A DNA stretch of 64,000 nucleotides from Proteus terrae subsp. cibarius (GTDB lineage Bacteria > Pseudomonadota > Gammaproteobacteria > Enterobacterales > Enterobacteriaceae): the NCBI RefSeq assembly GCF_011045835.1, contig NZ_CP047349.1, forward strand, positions 2,728,001-2,792,000, in the 5' to 3' direction. This document shows, one piece after another, positions 43,491 to 55,674 of the stretch. The notes beneath the pieces were generated by a model, which saw only the letters and a list, made by a program, of their open reading frames with translations, was not told where the DNA came from and did not search any database. How positions within the stretch are numbered: position 1 is the first letter of the stretch; each line of letters starts with the position of its first letter. The translations under genes were made by a program, and so were the position numbers.

Positions 43491-45296
43491 TTAATCTTGA
43501 TACATTAATTCGATTTCGTTTCGATAACGTTCAGAAATAATTTTACGGCGAAGTTTCAATGTTGGTGTTAACTCACCCGATTCCATTGAAAAGCCTTCAG
43601 CAAGAAGAGTAAAGCGCTTAACTTGATGAAAACTTGCAAAGTTTTTTTGCATTTCACGTAAACGTTCATCAAATAACTCTTTAATTTTGGTATGGCGTAA
43701 TAATTCTATACGATCTTTATATTTTAAATTTAATGCGCGCGCATGTTCTTCTAATGCATCAAAACAAGGTACAATAAGTGCAGAAACAAATTTACGCGTA
43801 TCAGCAATCACCGCAATATGCTCAATAAAACGGTCTTGCCCTAATGTTCCTTCGATCATTTGTGGTGCAATATATTTACCATTTGACGTTTTCATTAAAT
43901 CTTTCAAACGTTCCGTGATAAATAACATGCCATCACTATCAAGTGCGCCAGCGTCTCCTGTACGTAACCAACCATCTTCTGTAAAGGCTGCCGCCGTATC
44001 TTCAGGCTTATTGAAATACCCTTTCATGACAATGCTGCCACGTACTTGAATTTCATTTTCTGCACCAATACGCACTTCAACGCCCGGCAATGGTGTACCA
44101 ATAGAGCCTAACTTATATTTATTCTCTTCCCAGCATGAAACAGTGGCACAGGTTTCTGTCATACCATAGCCGTATTTAATATTAATACCGGCAGCCAAGA
44201 AGAAACGGATCACTGCATCATCTAAACGAGCCCCTGCCGCTGGTAAAAAGCGAACACGCCCACCTAGAATTTGACGCAATGGATTTAATACTTTTTTATC
44301 TGCAAAGCGATAACATAAGCGAGAAATAAACCCTTGCTGACGCTGATTCAGTTGTGCTTCACGCTGTTTTTCGCCCTGCTTTATCGCCCATTTAAAGATA
44401 AATTGACGAAACACAGATGCTTGAGACACTTTCTCTTGAATAGCGCTATACACTTTTTCATAAAAGCGAGGAACAGCACACATCACCGTAGGTTTAACCG
44501 CACTCATAGCCTCTCTCACAGCGTGAGTGTCTGTTAAATACACATTAACCGCGCCAGTGTGCATCACATAGAAGCTCCACGCGCGTTCAAAAACGTGAGA
44601 AAGAGGTAAAAAACAGAGCGAAACATCTTTATCAGATAATGAGAGACGCTCATCATGAAGATAAAGCTGTGATGCCAAACTCGTATAATCAAGCATAACG
44701 CCTTTAGGTTCACCTGTTGTTCCTGACGTATAAATCAAAGTAAACAGGTCATCTAGACTGCATTCATTAATACGTTGTTTTAACACTTCGTCATGCTGAA
44801 ATTGTGTCTGGTTAATTAAATCTTCCAGATAGCATGAAGGTGTGTTTTCGTTTAACACAACATCGGAGTTAAACACAATAATATGTTCAAGCTGAGGACA
44901 TAACGCTAATAATTCAGAAACAATATCGTATTGCTTTTGGTCGCCAACAAAAAGAATGCGGATATTCGCATCATTTAAAATATAAGCGGCTTGTTCAACA
45001 CTACTTGTTGCATAAAGAGGAACGGTTACTGCACGTAGTTGTAAAGAAGCAATATCAGCCAAAGACCAATCAATGGTATTTTGAGAAAAGATCCCAATGT
45101 TTTCTTGGACATTTACACCCATTTCTAACAATGCATTTGAGAGCGCATGTGTTTTCTTTTCAACCAACTCCCATGACATTTCGATATTGCGCTTAGCATC
45201 CCACTGACGATAAGCAATTTTATTCCCGCTGTGCAAAAACTGCATCTGCAATCTTCTAATTATATGATAATCATGAAGATTATTATTAGTTATCAT
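43491..45296 (-). CDS. Long-chain fatty acid--CoA ligase (AMP-binding, FAA1/HI0002-like)
   Basis: Adenylate-forming enzyme expected to activate long-chain fatty acids to acyl-CoA. The AMP-binding P-loop is LIYTSGTTGEPKG at residues 187-199. Further motifs are YGYGMTETCATVSCW near 373, GWLRTGDAGALDSDGMLFIT near 440 and the linker/catalytic-lysine region LMKTSNGKYIAPQMIEG near 466. The 601 residues and these motifs fit the COG1022 subgroup that includes H. influenzae HI0002 rather than E. coli FadD. The gene stands alone, with its own terminator and an AGGA ribosome site, in the spot where E. coli carries ilvIH. The substrate is inferred from family only. Confidence 0.88.
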   Translation of the reverse strand: MITNNNLHDYHIIRRLQMQFLHSGNKIAYRQWDAKRNIEMSWELVEKKTHALSNALLEMGVNVQENIGIFSQNTIDWSLADIASLQLRAVTVPLYATSSVEQAAYILNDANIRILFVGDQKQYDIVSELLALCPQLEHIIVFNSDVVLNENTPSCYLEDLINQTQFQHDEVLKQRINECSLDDLFTLIYTSGTTGEPKGVMLDYTSLASQLYLHDERLSLSDKDVSLCFLPLSHVFERAWSFYVMHTGAVNVYLTDTHAVREAMSAVKPTVMCAVPRFYEKVYSAIQEKVSQASVFRQFIFKWAIKQGEKQREAQLNQRQQGFISRLCYRFADKKVLNPLRQILGGRVRFLPAAGARLDDAVIRFFLAAGINIKYGYGMTETCATVSCWEENKYKLGSIGTPLPGVEVRIGAENEIQVRGSIVMKGYFNKPEDTAAAFTEDGWLRTGDAGALDSDGMLFITERLKDLMKTSNGKYIAPQMIEGTLGQDRFIEHIAVIADTRKFVSALIVPCFDALEEHARALNLKYKDRIELLRHTKIKELFDERLREMQKNFASFHQVKRFTLLAEGFSMESGELTPTLKLRRKIISERYRNEIELMYQD

Positions 45297-45431
45297 AATT
45301 TTCCTGCTATTTATGGAAAAGCGGCCGTGTTATGAAACTGAAACGGAGAAAATCTCTCTCTTACAATTTCAGCTTACACTTGTTCGCTGAGTCGGATAAA
45401 AGTCTAAGTGATCCACCAAAATAAAGGAATG

Positions 45432-45457
45432 CAATTTTACATAAATTTGTAAAATTG
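45432..45457. promoter_or_regulatory. Perfect inverted repeat upstream of the acyl-CoA synthetase
   Basis: CAATTTTACA, six bases, TGTAAAATTG: a perfect 10-base palindrome about 135 bases upstream of the start codon. It could be an operator for an unknown regulator. The rest of 45297-45776 shows no gene. Confidence 0.4.
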
Positions 45458-45776
45458 TGAGTTATGAAAAGTTTTGTCAGAAAAGGCTATCTCATCACAG
45501 TGAGGTAATTAAATTTTATGATCTTATTTTTTATGGAAAGCTAAAAAGAAAAGCTGATAAATAACAATGGGTAATTGTCATAACTTAATCAATGACAATA
45601 GAAAGAGAGGGATATTATTGTAAAAAGATAGGTTTAACATAGTAATAATACGAATAAGAGTCATTATTACAAAGAAAGGGCAAAAATAGTGACAGCAATC
45701 CAATTTAGTTTATCTACTGCATAAACACCATCTTGGCCATTAGCTGATTAACTAACGTTATCTGCCACTATTTCTG

Positions 45777-45803
45777 CATAATTAGTAATAAATACTAATT
45801 ATG
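45777..45803 (-). terminator. leuO downstream hairpin
   Basis: Perfect 11-base inverted repeat CATAATTAGTA with a five-base loop, 13 bases after the leuO stop. It is AT-rich and lacks a T run, so it is a weak terminator candidate. Confidence 0.5.
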
Positions 45804-45815
45804 AGCGAAAACACT

Positions 45816-46760
45816 CTAGTTTTGACAAACTTCACTTAATAAATTTTTCATCCACAAGTGGCCTTTATCACGCGCTGTTGACTCATGCCAAATCAAGTAA
45901 CATGGACGCTCTGTTTTATCCCAAGGTAACGACACGGCTTTAATATCTAATTGTTCAGAATAACTCTCAACTAACCATTTTGGTGCAATGGCAACCAAAT
46001 AAGTTCTAGAAACAATATTTAATACACTATTTAAATCGGTTCCTTGATAAGTGATTAAATCTTCTAATTGAGTATTTTTATAATAAGATGTACTAAATGA
46101 ACCAATATCATCTAAAGAAACAATGGAATGTTGCTCATTTAATAACATCTCTTTAGTTACACTCTCTTTAATACGAGGATGTTTATTAGAAACGACCAAA
46201 ACAACTTCATCATTAAATAGTGGTTGTGAATGAAATTCAGACTTTTCAAATTCCTTATAGCTAATAAAAAATTCAACTTCTTGATATTTTAATTGGTGTT
46301 CTATATTGCTATTTAAATAAGATTTGATATTAACGTTAATATTAGGTGTTTCATTTTTAATTTGTTCAACTATTTTTGGTGCTAATTTTATATCTAGAGG
46401 GCTACAAATAGATAAATTAAATATACGCTCACTTTGTTCTGGTTCAAATCCAGCCCCTGGAAGCTCATTATGAACCAACTGTAAGGCTTGTCTCACAGGA
46501 CCAAAAAGTTGTTTAGCTCTTAACGTAGGCTGAATTCCTCGTCCATAACGAACAAATAATTCGTCATTAAACATAATTTTAAGGCGAGATACTGCATTAC
46601 TTACTGCGGGTTGTGACATGCCCAATACTTGCGCAGCACGGGTGACATTTTGCATTTGCATAACAGCATCAAATACCGTTAATAAATTAAGATCAACATT
46701 ACGTAAATGCATATCTGTTGATTCTCTGCTGGTAACTGTTGCTGATGTGTAATCCGTCAT
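45816..46760 (-). CDS. leuO: LysR-family regulator LeuO
   Basis: Global LysR-type regulator known for opposing H-NS silencing. The 314 residues equal E. coli LeuO. The N-terminal extension ends in [20 protein letters not shown], followed by the helix-turn-helix [22 protein letters not shown] around 38-59 and a two-lobed effector domain. It is divergent from leuLABCD, as in E. coli, with about 690 AT-rich bases between. Confidence 0.94.
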   Translation of the reverse strand: MTDYTSATVTSRESTDMHLRNVDLNLLTVFDAVMQMQNVTRAAQVLGMSQPAVSNAVSRLKIMFNDELFVRYGRGIQPTLRAKQLFGPVRQALQLVHNELPGAGFEPEQSERIFNLSICSPLDIKLAPKIVEQIKNETPNINVNIKSYLNSNIEHQLKYQEVEFFISYKEFEKSEFHSQPLFNDEVVLVVSNKHPRIKESVTKEMLLNEQHSIVSLDDIGSFSTSYYKNTQLEDLITYQGTDLNSVLNIVSRTYLVAIAPKWLVESYSEQLDIKAVSLPWDKTERPCYLIWHESTARDKGHLWMKNLLSEVCQN

Positions 46761-47454
46761 TTCTTACTCCACTATGTTATCATAATAGCAAAATAAATAT
46801 TATTAACTGAGATATTATTAATAATAGATAGGCTTCAACTATTACTTAAACTATTTATTAAAATTTATTATTCATCATCCATGAATATAACTAAACACAT
46901 AAGTTTCATATCAATAAAAAAACGTATTTCATATAAGTGATGAAATTTGACATTAAAATTACATGTATAGAAAATGATTATATCAATATATATTACAACC
47001 TGTTTTACCTTCTGCCTTGCAAATAATAAAACAAAGTATGATAAAAATCATAATAAAATAATGTACTTTCATTCCTAAAATAGGTATCTGATAGCCATCA
47101 TCATTAATAATACAATGATTTTTATTCTTACATTCAAAACGTTGCTCACATTCCTCAATCTTCCCCTCTCTAACTGGCTCTTTTCTCTCTCTCAACTAGC
47201 TGGTTAAAAAAAAAGCAAACAATCGTTTAATTTTTCATTTCACTCTTTTTCAAACAACGTATGGCACATTAACCCAATCAATGAATACTTAATAGTTATA
47301 ATCATTAGTAAAAATTTAGATATTAGTCAGAATCACTATATATATTTTATAAATAACACTCATAAATGAATTAATAAATTCCAACGCTTGACATCTTTAT
47401 TGGTATTAGGTATCAATAAATACAGATTATTGAGAACTTATCTAAGGATGTTTC
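46761..47454. other. AT-rich region between leuO and leuL
   Basis: About 690 bases, very AT-rich, as in the leuO-leuABCD region of E. coli, where H-NS and LeuO act. It should contain the divergent leuO and leu promoters. I saw no convincing gene; a 70-codon TTG-started frame at 46983-47195 is discussed under rejected items. Confidence 0.5.
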
Positions 47455-47532
47455 ATGTTAAACGCAATTTTACTATCAAGCCTACTACTACTCGCAACTT
47501 TTATGCGCGGTCGGCTTATGGGTAAAAAGTGA
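47455..47532 (+). CDS. leuL: leu operon leader peptide LeuL
   Basis: 25-codon leader, too short for automatic calling. It has eight leucines among 25 residues, including the run at residues 10-13 encoded CTA CTA CTA CTC. CTA and CTC are rarely used, so ribosome stalling on scarce Leu-tRNA would be sensitive. AAGGA lies six bases before the ATG. The attenuator hairpin follows 22 bases after the stop. Confidence 0.88.
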   Translation: MLNAILLSSLLLLATFMRGRLMGKK

Positions 47533-47554
47533 AACACACCTGCCCTTAGAGAGA

Positions 47555-47581
47555 AAACCCGCGCTAGTCGCGGGTTTTTTT
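47555..47581 (+). terminator. leu operon attenuator
   Basis: GC-rich stem AAACCCGCG/CGCGGGTTT with a five-base loop and a run of seven T, between leuL and leuA. Confidence 0.88.
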
Positions 47582-47629
47582 ATACCTGGGAGAGCGCAAA
47601 CAGCCAATAAAAAGAGAAAGGAACAGATT

Positions 47630-50283
<2,654 letters not shown>

Positions 50284-50284
50284 C

Positions 50285-51694
50285 ATGGGTAAAACATTAT
50301 ATCAAAAAATTTATGATGCACATGTTGTCAGAGAAGTGAGTGATGAAACACCCATTTTGTATATCGATAGACATTTAGTGCATGAAGTGACATCACCTCA
50401 AGCCTTTGATGGGTTAAGAACAAAAGGTCGCCCTGTCCGTCAACCGAATAAAACCTTTGCAACAATGGATCACAACGTATCAACTCAAACTAAAGATATT
50501 AATGCTTGTGGTGATATGGCGAGAATTCAAATGCAAGAGTTGATGAAAAACTGCCAAGAATTTGGCGTTACGCTGTATGACTTAAACCATCCTTATCAAG
50601 GGATTGTTCACGTAATGGGGCCAGAGCAAGGCTTAACCTTACCGGGAATGACCATTGTTTGTGGTGACTCACATACTGCAACTCATGGTGCCTTTGGTTC
50701 ATTAGCTTTTGGTATTGGAACTTCAGAAGTTGAACACGTTTTAGCAACTCAAACTTTAAAACAGTCTCGCGCTAAAACATTAAAAATTGAAGTTCAGGGT
50801 AAAACCGCTATTGGGATCACGGCGAAAGATATCGTATTAGCCATTATCGGCAAATTAGGTAGTGCCGGTGGTACGGGCTATATCGTTGAGTTTGCAGGTG
50901 AAGCCATTGAAGCATTAAGCATGGAAGGTCGAATGACTTTATGCAATATGGCGATTGAAATGGGGGCTAAAGCAGGCTTAGTAGCGCCAGATGACACCAC
51001 TTTTGACTACTTAAAAGGGCGTCAATTTGCACCTAAAGATCAATCTTGGGATGAAGCCGTCGCTTATTGGAGAACCTTAAAATCTGACAATGATGCAACT
51101 TTCGATGCCACAGTCACTATTAATGCGGCTGATATTGCGCCACAAGTCACATGGGGTACCAATCCAGGGCAAGTTATTGCTATTGACCAAATAGTCCCAT
51201 TATTAAATAGCTTTAATGATCCCGTTGAACGCGCTTCTGCTGAAAAAGCCTTGGCCTATATGGGATTAAATGAAGGCGTCAACTTAACAGATGTCACTAT
51301 CGATAAAGTCTTTATTGGCTCTTGTACAAACTCACGTATTGAAGATTTACGAGCAGCTGCTGAAATCGCAAAAGGCCATAAAGTTGCGCCTCATGTTCAA
51401 GCGATTGTAGTTCCGGGTTCAGGCCCTGTTAAAGCGCAAGCTGAAGCAGAAGGCTTAGATAAAATCTTTATTGAAGCAGGTTTTGAATGGCGTTTACCGG
51501 GCTGTTCAATGTGTTTAGCGATGAATAACGACCGATTAAATCCGGGCGAACGTTGCGCATCCACCAGCAATCGTAATTTTGAAGGTCGCCAAGGTCGTGG
51601 AGGCCGAACACACTTAGTCAGTCCTGCAATGGCGGCAGCGGCAGCGATTAATGGTCATTTTGCAGATATTCGTACATTTTCTGTGGCATCTTAA
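50285..51694 (+). CDS. leuC: 3-isopropylmalate dehydratase large subunit LeuC
   Basis: Aconitase-family subunit carrying the 4Fe-4S cluster; with LeuD it isomerises 2- to 3-isopropylmalate. [12 protein letters not shown] at the start, [20 protein letters not shown] near 130, [20 protein letters not shown] near 345 and GCSMCLAMN near 406 supply the cluster cysteines. The frame is open from 50216, but the ATG at 50285, one base after the leuB stop, fits the family start and gives 469 residues. Confidence 0.98.
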   Translation: MGKTLYQKIYDAHVVREVSDETPILYIDRHLVHEVTSPQAFDGLRTKGRPVRQPNKTFATMDHNVSTQTKDINACGDMARIQMQELMKNCQEFGVTLYDLNHPYQGIVHVMGPEQGLTLPGMTIVCGDSHTATHGAFGSLAFGIGTSEVEHVLATQTLKQSRAKTLKIEVQGKTAIGITAKDIVLAIIGKLGSAGGTGYIVEFAGEAIEALSMEGRMTLCNMAIEMGAKAGLVAPDDTTFDYLKGRQFAPKDQSWDEAVAYWRTLKSDNDATFDATVTINAADIAPQVTWGTNPGQVIAIDQIVPLLNSFNDPVERASAEKALAYMGLNEGVNLTDVTIDKVFIGSCTNSRIEDLRAAAEIAKGHKVAPHVQAIVVPGSGPVKAQAEAEGLDKIFIEAGFEWRLPGCSMCLAMNNDRLNPGERCASTSNRNFEGRQGRGGRTHLVSPAMAAAAAINGHFADIRTFSVAS

Positions 51695-51705
51695 GGGAGA
51701 ACATA

Positions 51706-52308
51706 ATGAATAAATTTACTCAACACACGGGTATTGCGGTTCCTTTAGATGCAGCAAATGTAGATACCGACGCCATTATTCCTAAGCAATTTTTGCAGAA
51801 AGTAACACGTACTGGCTTTGGTAAGCACCTATTTCATGATTGGCGTTTTTTGGATGATGAAGGCACTAAGCCTAATCCTGCGTTTATTTTGAATCAGCCA
51901 ATTTACCAAGGTGCTTCTATTTTATTGGCACGAGAAAACTTTGGTTGTGGATCATCTCGTGAACACGCGCCTTGGGCATTAACTGATTATGGTTTTCACG
52001 CTGTTATCGCCCCTAGTTTTGCTGATATTTTTTACGGGAATTCATTTAACAATCAATTATTACCAATCAAATTAAGTGATGATGAAGTCTCACAATTATT
52101 TGATTGGGTAAAAGAACATGCAGGCACACCCATTACCGTAGATTTAGTGGCACAAGAGGTCAGAGCGGGTGAATTACATTTCTCTTTTGAAATCGATTCA
52201 TTTCGCCGCCACTGCATGATTGAAGGGTTAGACAGCATTGGATTAACACTGCAACACCAAGATGATATTAGTGCTTACGAGGCAAAACAACCTGCCTTTA
52301 TGCGCTAA
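51706..52308 (+). CDS. leuD: 3-isopropylmalate dehydratase small subunit LeuD
   Basis: Swivelling-domain partner of LeuC. Signatures: [20 protein letters not shown] near 21, [20 protein letters not shown] near 73, [20 protein letters not shown] near 101. The 200 residues match E. coli (201). GGGAGA lies before the ATG, 11 bases after leuC. Confidence 0.98.
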   Translation: MNKFTQHTGIAVPLDAANVDTDAIIPKQFLQKVTRTGFGKHLFHDWRFLDDEGTKPNPAFILNQPIYQGASILLARENFGCGSSREHAPWALTDYGFHAVIAPSFADIFYGNSFNNQLLPIKLSDDEVSQLFDWVKEHAGTPITVDLVAQEVRAGELHFSFEIDSFRRHCMIEGLDSIGLTLQHQDDISAYEAKQPAFMR

Positions 52309-52362
52309 TTAGAGCAATTTTCACCTTCTTCTACTTTCTGTGATGTTTACTTTGTCATTCTT

Positions 52363-52390
52363 GCCGTAAATTCGTTTACGGCTTTTTTTT
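52363..52390 (+). terminator. leuABCD terminator
   Basis: Hairpin GCCGTAAA/TTTACGGC with a four-base loop and eight T, 54 bases after leuD. Confidence 0.9.
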
Positions 52391-52421
52391 GCCCCAAAAC
52401 CCCTTCCTATAAATAGCCAAT

Positions 52422-52535
52422 AAAAAAGCCAGTGATAAATTATCACTGGCCGGTAATCACCGAATGCTCAAATGGGGGAGTCTGTCAGTATTCGTAATTT
52501 GTGATAACTAACATGAGAGCTAACTTTAAACACAA
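52422..52535 (-). ncRNA. sgrS: Probable SgrS small RNA (short form; 5' end uncertain)
   Basis: In E. coli sgrS is transcribed divergently from sgrR, exactly where this lies. The minus strand ends in a strong terminator, stem GCCAGTGATA/TATCACTGGC (52428-52450), followed by six T. Just before it is a small stem CGGTGATTACCG, and before that TTTGAGCATTCGGTG. The order matches the E. coli SgrS 3' half: seed TGAGTATTGGTG, GGTG...CACC stem, then CCAGCAG terminator. The maximum length is about 170 bases and probably near 115, so it is shorter than E. coli SgrS (about 227). It has no SgrT reading frame. The 5' end is a guess from a GATAAT-like -10 near 52545. The call rests on position plus 3' similarity. 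Confidence 0.55.
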
Positions 52536-52597
52536 TCATTATCGGTCTAATATAAGGAAATTAAAATTGATCACTTTATCAAGGGATTTCCTCTTTT

Positions 52598-54271
52598 ATG
52601 ACATCACCCCGCTTAGAGTTACAATTTATTCGCTTATGGCAAGCCTTTCAGGGGAAAGCAACCGAAACAACGTTACAAGAATTAGCACAAACTCTGCATT
52701 GCACGCGTCGTCATGTCCGCTCTTTATTAAATAAGATGCAAGAAATAGGTTGGATAAATTGGCAAGCAGAAGTCGGTCGAGGTAAAAAATCCACACTTAT
52801 TTTTCATTCTAATGCACTTGAGATCCAACAAAATCGCGCTGAAAGACTGATAGCAGAGAATGATATTGAAAAGCTTGTCGCATTAATGGGTGATAAAGAT
52901 TCAGTTCGCCAAATGGTGCTTTCACAGATTGAAAAAAGCTTTCATCCTGGTCAACAATTACTGCGTATTATTTACTATCGTCCTTTTAGGAATTTATTAC
53001 CGGGAACACCATTAAGACGTTCTGAATTGCATTTAATGAGTCAGATATTTAATTCATTAGTGCATCTAAAAGAGGAAAATGGGGAAGTCGAAGCCGAGTT
53101 AGCTCATCATTGGCAAATGATCACAGAGCAACATTGGCGATTTTATTTACGTCCTTCTATCTATTTCCATCATGGTCGTGAGCTCACCCTTGAAGATATC
53201 AGTGCTTCTTTAATGAGAATGAAACACTGCAATCCTCTTTATGCGCATATAGAACAAATTTCCTCGCCTCAACCTTATGTGCTAGATATTTTCTTAAGCG
53301 AAGCTGATAAGCAATTTGCAACGTTATTAGGAAGTCCACAAGCCGTTATTTTACCGCAAGAATGGGCATCACTCCCTTCTTTTGCACAACGTCCTGTTGG
53401 TACAGGTGCCTATCAAGTTATCGCTAATGATAAACATAAGCTGCAAATCAAAGCCTTTAATCGCTATTTTGGCTTACGGGCATTATTAGATGAAATTGAT
53501 ATTTGGGTAGTTCCAGAACTGAATAACAAAATGGTCTGTTCAACTATTCATTTAACAGATGATGATACTAATAAAGATTCGCTAGAAAGCCGTAAAGAGG
53601 AAGGATGTTATTTCCTTCTCTATGATAGTCGCTCAAAGCAGTGTCAACAGACTGAAATAAGGGAATGGTTAAGCAGTGTATTAACCCCTGTTAATATGCT
53701 GACACATTGTGATCCTTTCTATCAACGCCATTGGTCTCCTGCTTATGGATTATTACTTCATTGGCATCACAGTAAATTAATCCGCCAACATCCCAAACCG
53801 GCTTCATTAACAAAACTGACCGTCACTCTTTATAAAGAGCATCATGAATACAGCACTATTGCAGATTTAATAAAAAGTATTTTATCTCAGTATGATATCG
53901 AACTTACCATTCAAGTGCTTGATTATGAGCAATGGTATTACGGTGAAGCTGACAGTGATATTTGGTTAGCGACAGTGAATTTTTATAAGCCTTTAGAGTT
54001 CTCAATTTTTGCCGCACTTTATGAATTACCCCTCTTTCACCAATGTCTGGGAGCATCGTTTTCACAAGAGCTCACACTATGGCACCAAAAATCCTTGCCA
54101 CTGGAAGAGTGGTGTCGCCAATTAACACAAGATATTTGGCTTTATCCTCTATTTCACCATTTACTAGAGCTACAAGGGCAGAGAACCATACGAGGTGTCA
54201 AAATGAATACCTTTGGCTGGTTTGATTTTAAATCAGCATGGTTTACGCCTGATATCGATACACTAAAATAG
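52598..54271 (+). CDS. sgrR: SgrR-family transcriptional regulator
   Basis: Activator of sgrS during glucose-phosphate stress. N-terminal winged-helix domain with RLELQFIRLWQAFQGKATET and CTRRHVRSLLNKMQEIGWIN, then a solute-binding-protein-like domain (from about residue 110, with RPVGTGAYQVIANDKHKLQI near 266) that is thought to sense sugar phosphates. The 557 residues compare with 551 in E. coli. In E. coli the neighbours are setA and thiBPQ; here leuD is upstream, setA is missing, and synteny stops downstream. Confidence 0.93.
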   Translation: MTSPRLELQFIRLWQAFQGKATETTLQELAQTLHCTRRHVRSLLNKMQEIGWINWQAEVGRGKKSTLIFHSNALEIQQNRAERLIAENDIEKLVALMGDKDSVRQMVLSQIEKSFHPGQQLLRIIYYRPFRNLLPGTPLRRSELHLMSQIFNSLVHLKEENGEVEAELAHHWQMITEQHWRFYLRPSIYFHHGRELTLEDISASLMRMKHCNPLYAHIEQISSPQPYVLDIFLSEADKQFATLLGSPQAVILPQEWASLPSFAQRPVGTGAYQVIANDKHKLQIKAFNRYFGLRALLDEIDIWVVPELNNKMVCSTIHLTDDDTNKDSLESRKEEGCYFLLYDSRSKQCQQTEIREWLSSVLTPVNMLTHCDPFYQRHWSPAYGLLLHWHHSKLIRQHPKPASLTKLTVTLYKEHHEYSTIADLIKSILSQYDIELTIQVLDYEQWYYGEADSDIWLATVNFYKPLEFSIFAALYELPLFHQCLGASFSQELTLWHQKSLPLEEWCRQLTQDIWLYPLFHHLLELQGQRTIRGVKMNTFGWFDFKSAWFTPDIDTLK

Positions 54272-54894
54272 GTTATCATCTCTTTTCAGTGTTCAAATTA
54301 ACCATTATTTGTGTTAATTCACAGAAATCTTGAAAGTTATAAACACCCACATAAACACTTAGGGGATTTATTCACTTTTTCTGTGGATATCTATGTGAAA
54401 AAGAGTGAGATAATCAGGGTATAGTTTTTGTATTGTTAGGAAGGCTGTTGATACAATTTTTAAAATATCACTTATAATTCAAATTAGTAGCCAAATTTTA
54501 ATGCCTATTTCAGCGATTGGATAAAACAATTAAAAGACCCCCTCGCTTAAATCGTACAAAAAATAATCGCAGGGTGTTTTATCCACAGGTTATGCCGATT
54601 AGTTAGACAAAATAGGATAATTTTGGCAAATATCTGTAAAAGTCAAGGCTGTAAATCAGAACAGTGATCTCACTTTCTGTGAGTTATCCCATAAAGCTGT
54701 GGATAACCTAGTGTAAAAGCCTGTTTATGATTTCAGGATAACCGTGCACAACTTGGAATTATAAATTTCAATTAGCGAATTAACTCAAAAAAATGATGAT
54801 ATATCATGCTATTATGATTTAAATAAAATAAAGCTAAATGCGTTATCAATAATCCGTTTTTTCTGTCTATTATTTATACAAGAAGATAATAACT
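54272..54894. other. Intergenic region with a DnaA-box cluster before mutH
   Basis: 623 bases with no ORF. Two perfect DnaA boxes in opposite orientation: TTATCCACA at 54579-54587 and TGTGGATAA at 54698-54706. Near matches are at 54382-54390 (TGTGGATAT) and 54368-54376 (TTATTCACT). AT-rich stretches lie on both sides. Only one GATC was seen (54667), so it does not look like a standard enterobacterial oriC. The mutH promoter should also lie here. Confidence 0.6.
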
Positions 54895-55572
54895 ATGTTT
54901 ACACCACCAGTCGCCCCCGAAAATGAGCAGGTTTTATTCGAACGAGCAAAAGCGCTTGCGGGTTATACTTTTGGTGAACTTGCCACTTTTGCACAACTCC
55001 CTATCCCAAACGATCTTAAAAGAGATAAAGGTTGGGTAGGTATGTTGTTGGAATATTATTTAGGCGCAAGTGCAGGCAGCAAACCTGAACAAGATTTCAG
55101 TGAATTGGGCATTGAGCTAAAAACAATTCCAATTGATAGATTGGGTATGCCTTTAGAAACCACTTTTGTCTGTGTCGCAGCGTTGACCGGAAACAGTGGT
55201 ATTACATGGAAAAATAGCCATGTAAAACGTAAGCTCTCAAAAGTGTTATGGGTACCTGTTGAAGGAGAAAGGGAAATACCATTAGCACAACGTCGCGTCG
55301 CCTCTCCGTTACTTTGGAGCCCAAATAGTACTGAAGAAGAACTATTACGTCATGATTGGGAGGAGCTAATGGATATGATTGTGTTAGGTAAAGTAGAAAG
55401 CATTACCGCACGTCACGGACAAGTCTTACAAATCCGTCCCAAAGCCGCAAACAGTAAAGCATTAACAGAAGCTATTGGTGAAGATGGACAACGTATTATG
55501 ACCTTACCCAGAGGCTTCTATTTAAAAAAGAATTTTACCGCTCCTCTGCTTGCTCGTTATTTTCAGCTTTAA
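54895..55572 (+). CDS. mutH: DNA mismatch repair endonuclease MutH
   Basis: Nicks the unmethylated strand at hemimethylated GATC sites after activation by MutS and MutL. The catalytic D-(X)n-ExK motif is seen as D67, E74 and K76 in [32 protein letters not shown] near 44 and [18 protein letters not shown] at the C terminus (MutL-contact helix) are also conserved. Length 225 (229 in E. coli). Its E. coli neighbours (rppH, ygdQ) are absent; here it faces speB. Confidence 0.96.
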   Translation: MFTPPVAPENEQVLFERAKALAGYTFGELATFAQLPIPNDLKRDKGWVGMLLEYYLGASAGSKPEQDFSELGIELKTIPIDRLGMPLETTFVCVAALTGNSGITWKNSHVKRKLSKVLWVPVEGEREIPLAQRRVASPLLWSPNSTEEELLRHDWEELMDMIVLGKVESITARHGQVLQIRPKAANSKALTEAIGEDGQRIMTLPRGFYLKKNFTAPLLARYFQL

Positions 55573-55620
55573 TTCTTAGCTCTCAAAAATACTTAATTTG
55601 TACATAGATAAGATGTAAAA

Positions 55621-55647
55621 AAAGCGATACCTAATAGATATCGCTTT
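55621..55647. terminator. Bidirectional terminator between mutH and speB
   Basis: Hairpin AAAGCGATA/TATCGCTTT with a nine-base loop, A run before and T-rich after, between convergent genes. Confidence 0.82.
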
Positions 55648-55674
55648 ATCTTTATTATCTGGGGTTAACAGAAA

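Noticed and set aside
45240..45300. Fur-box-like GATAATCAT/GATTATTATTAG sequence at the start of the acyl-CoA synthetase
   Set aside because: It lies inside the coding region for the first residues and matches the Fur consensus poorly.
46983..47195. 70-codon minus-strand frame between leuO and leuL with a hydrophobic segment and five cysteines
   Set aside because: It starts with TTG in a purine repeat, has no clear ribosome site and lies in the AT-rich leu/leuO control region. The frame is not strong enough to call.
54272..54894. Chromosomal origin oriC
   Set aside because: DnaA boxes are present, but the GATC-rich and 13-mer architecture and the mnmG/mioC neighbours of enterobacterial origins are missing.
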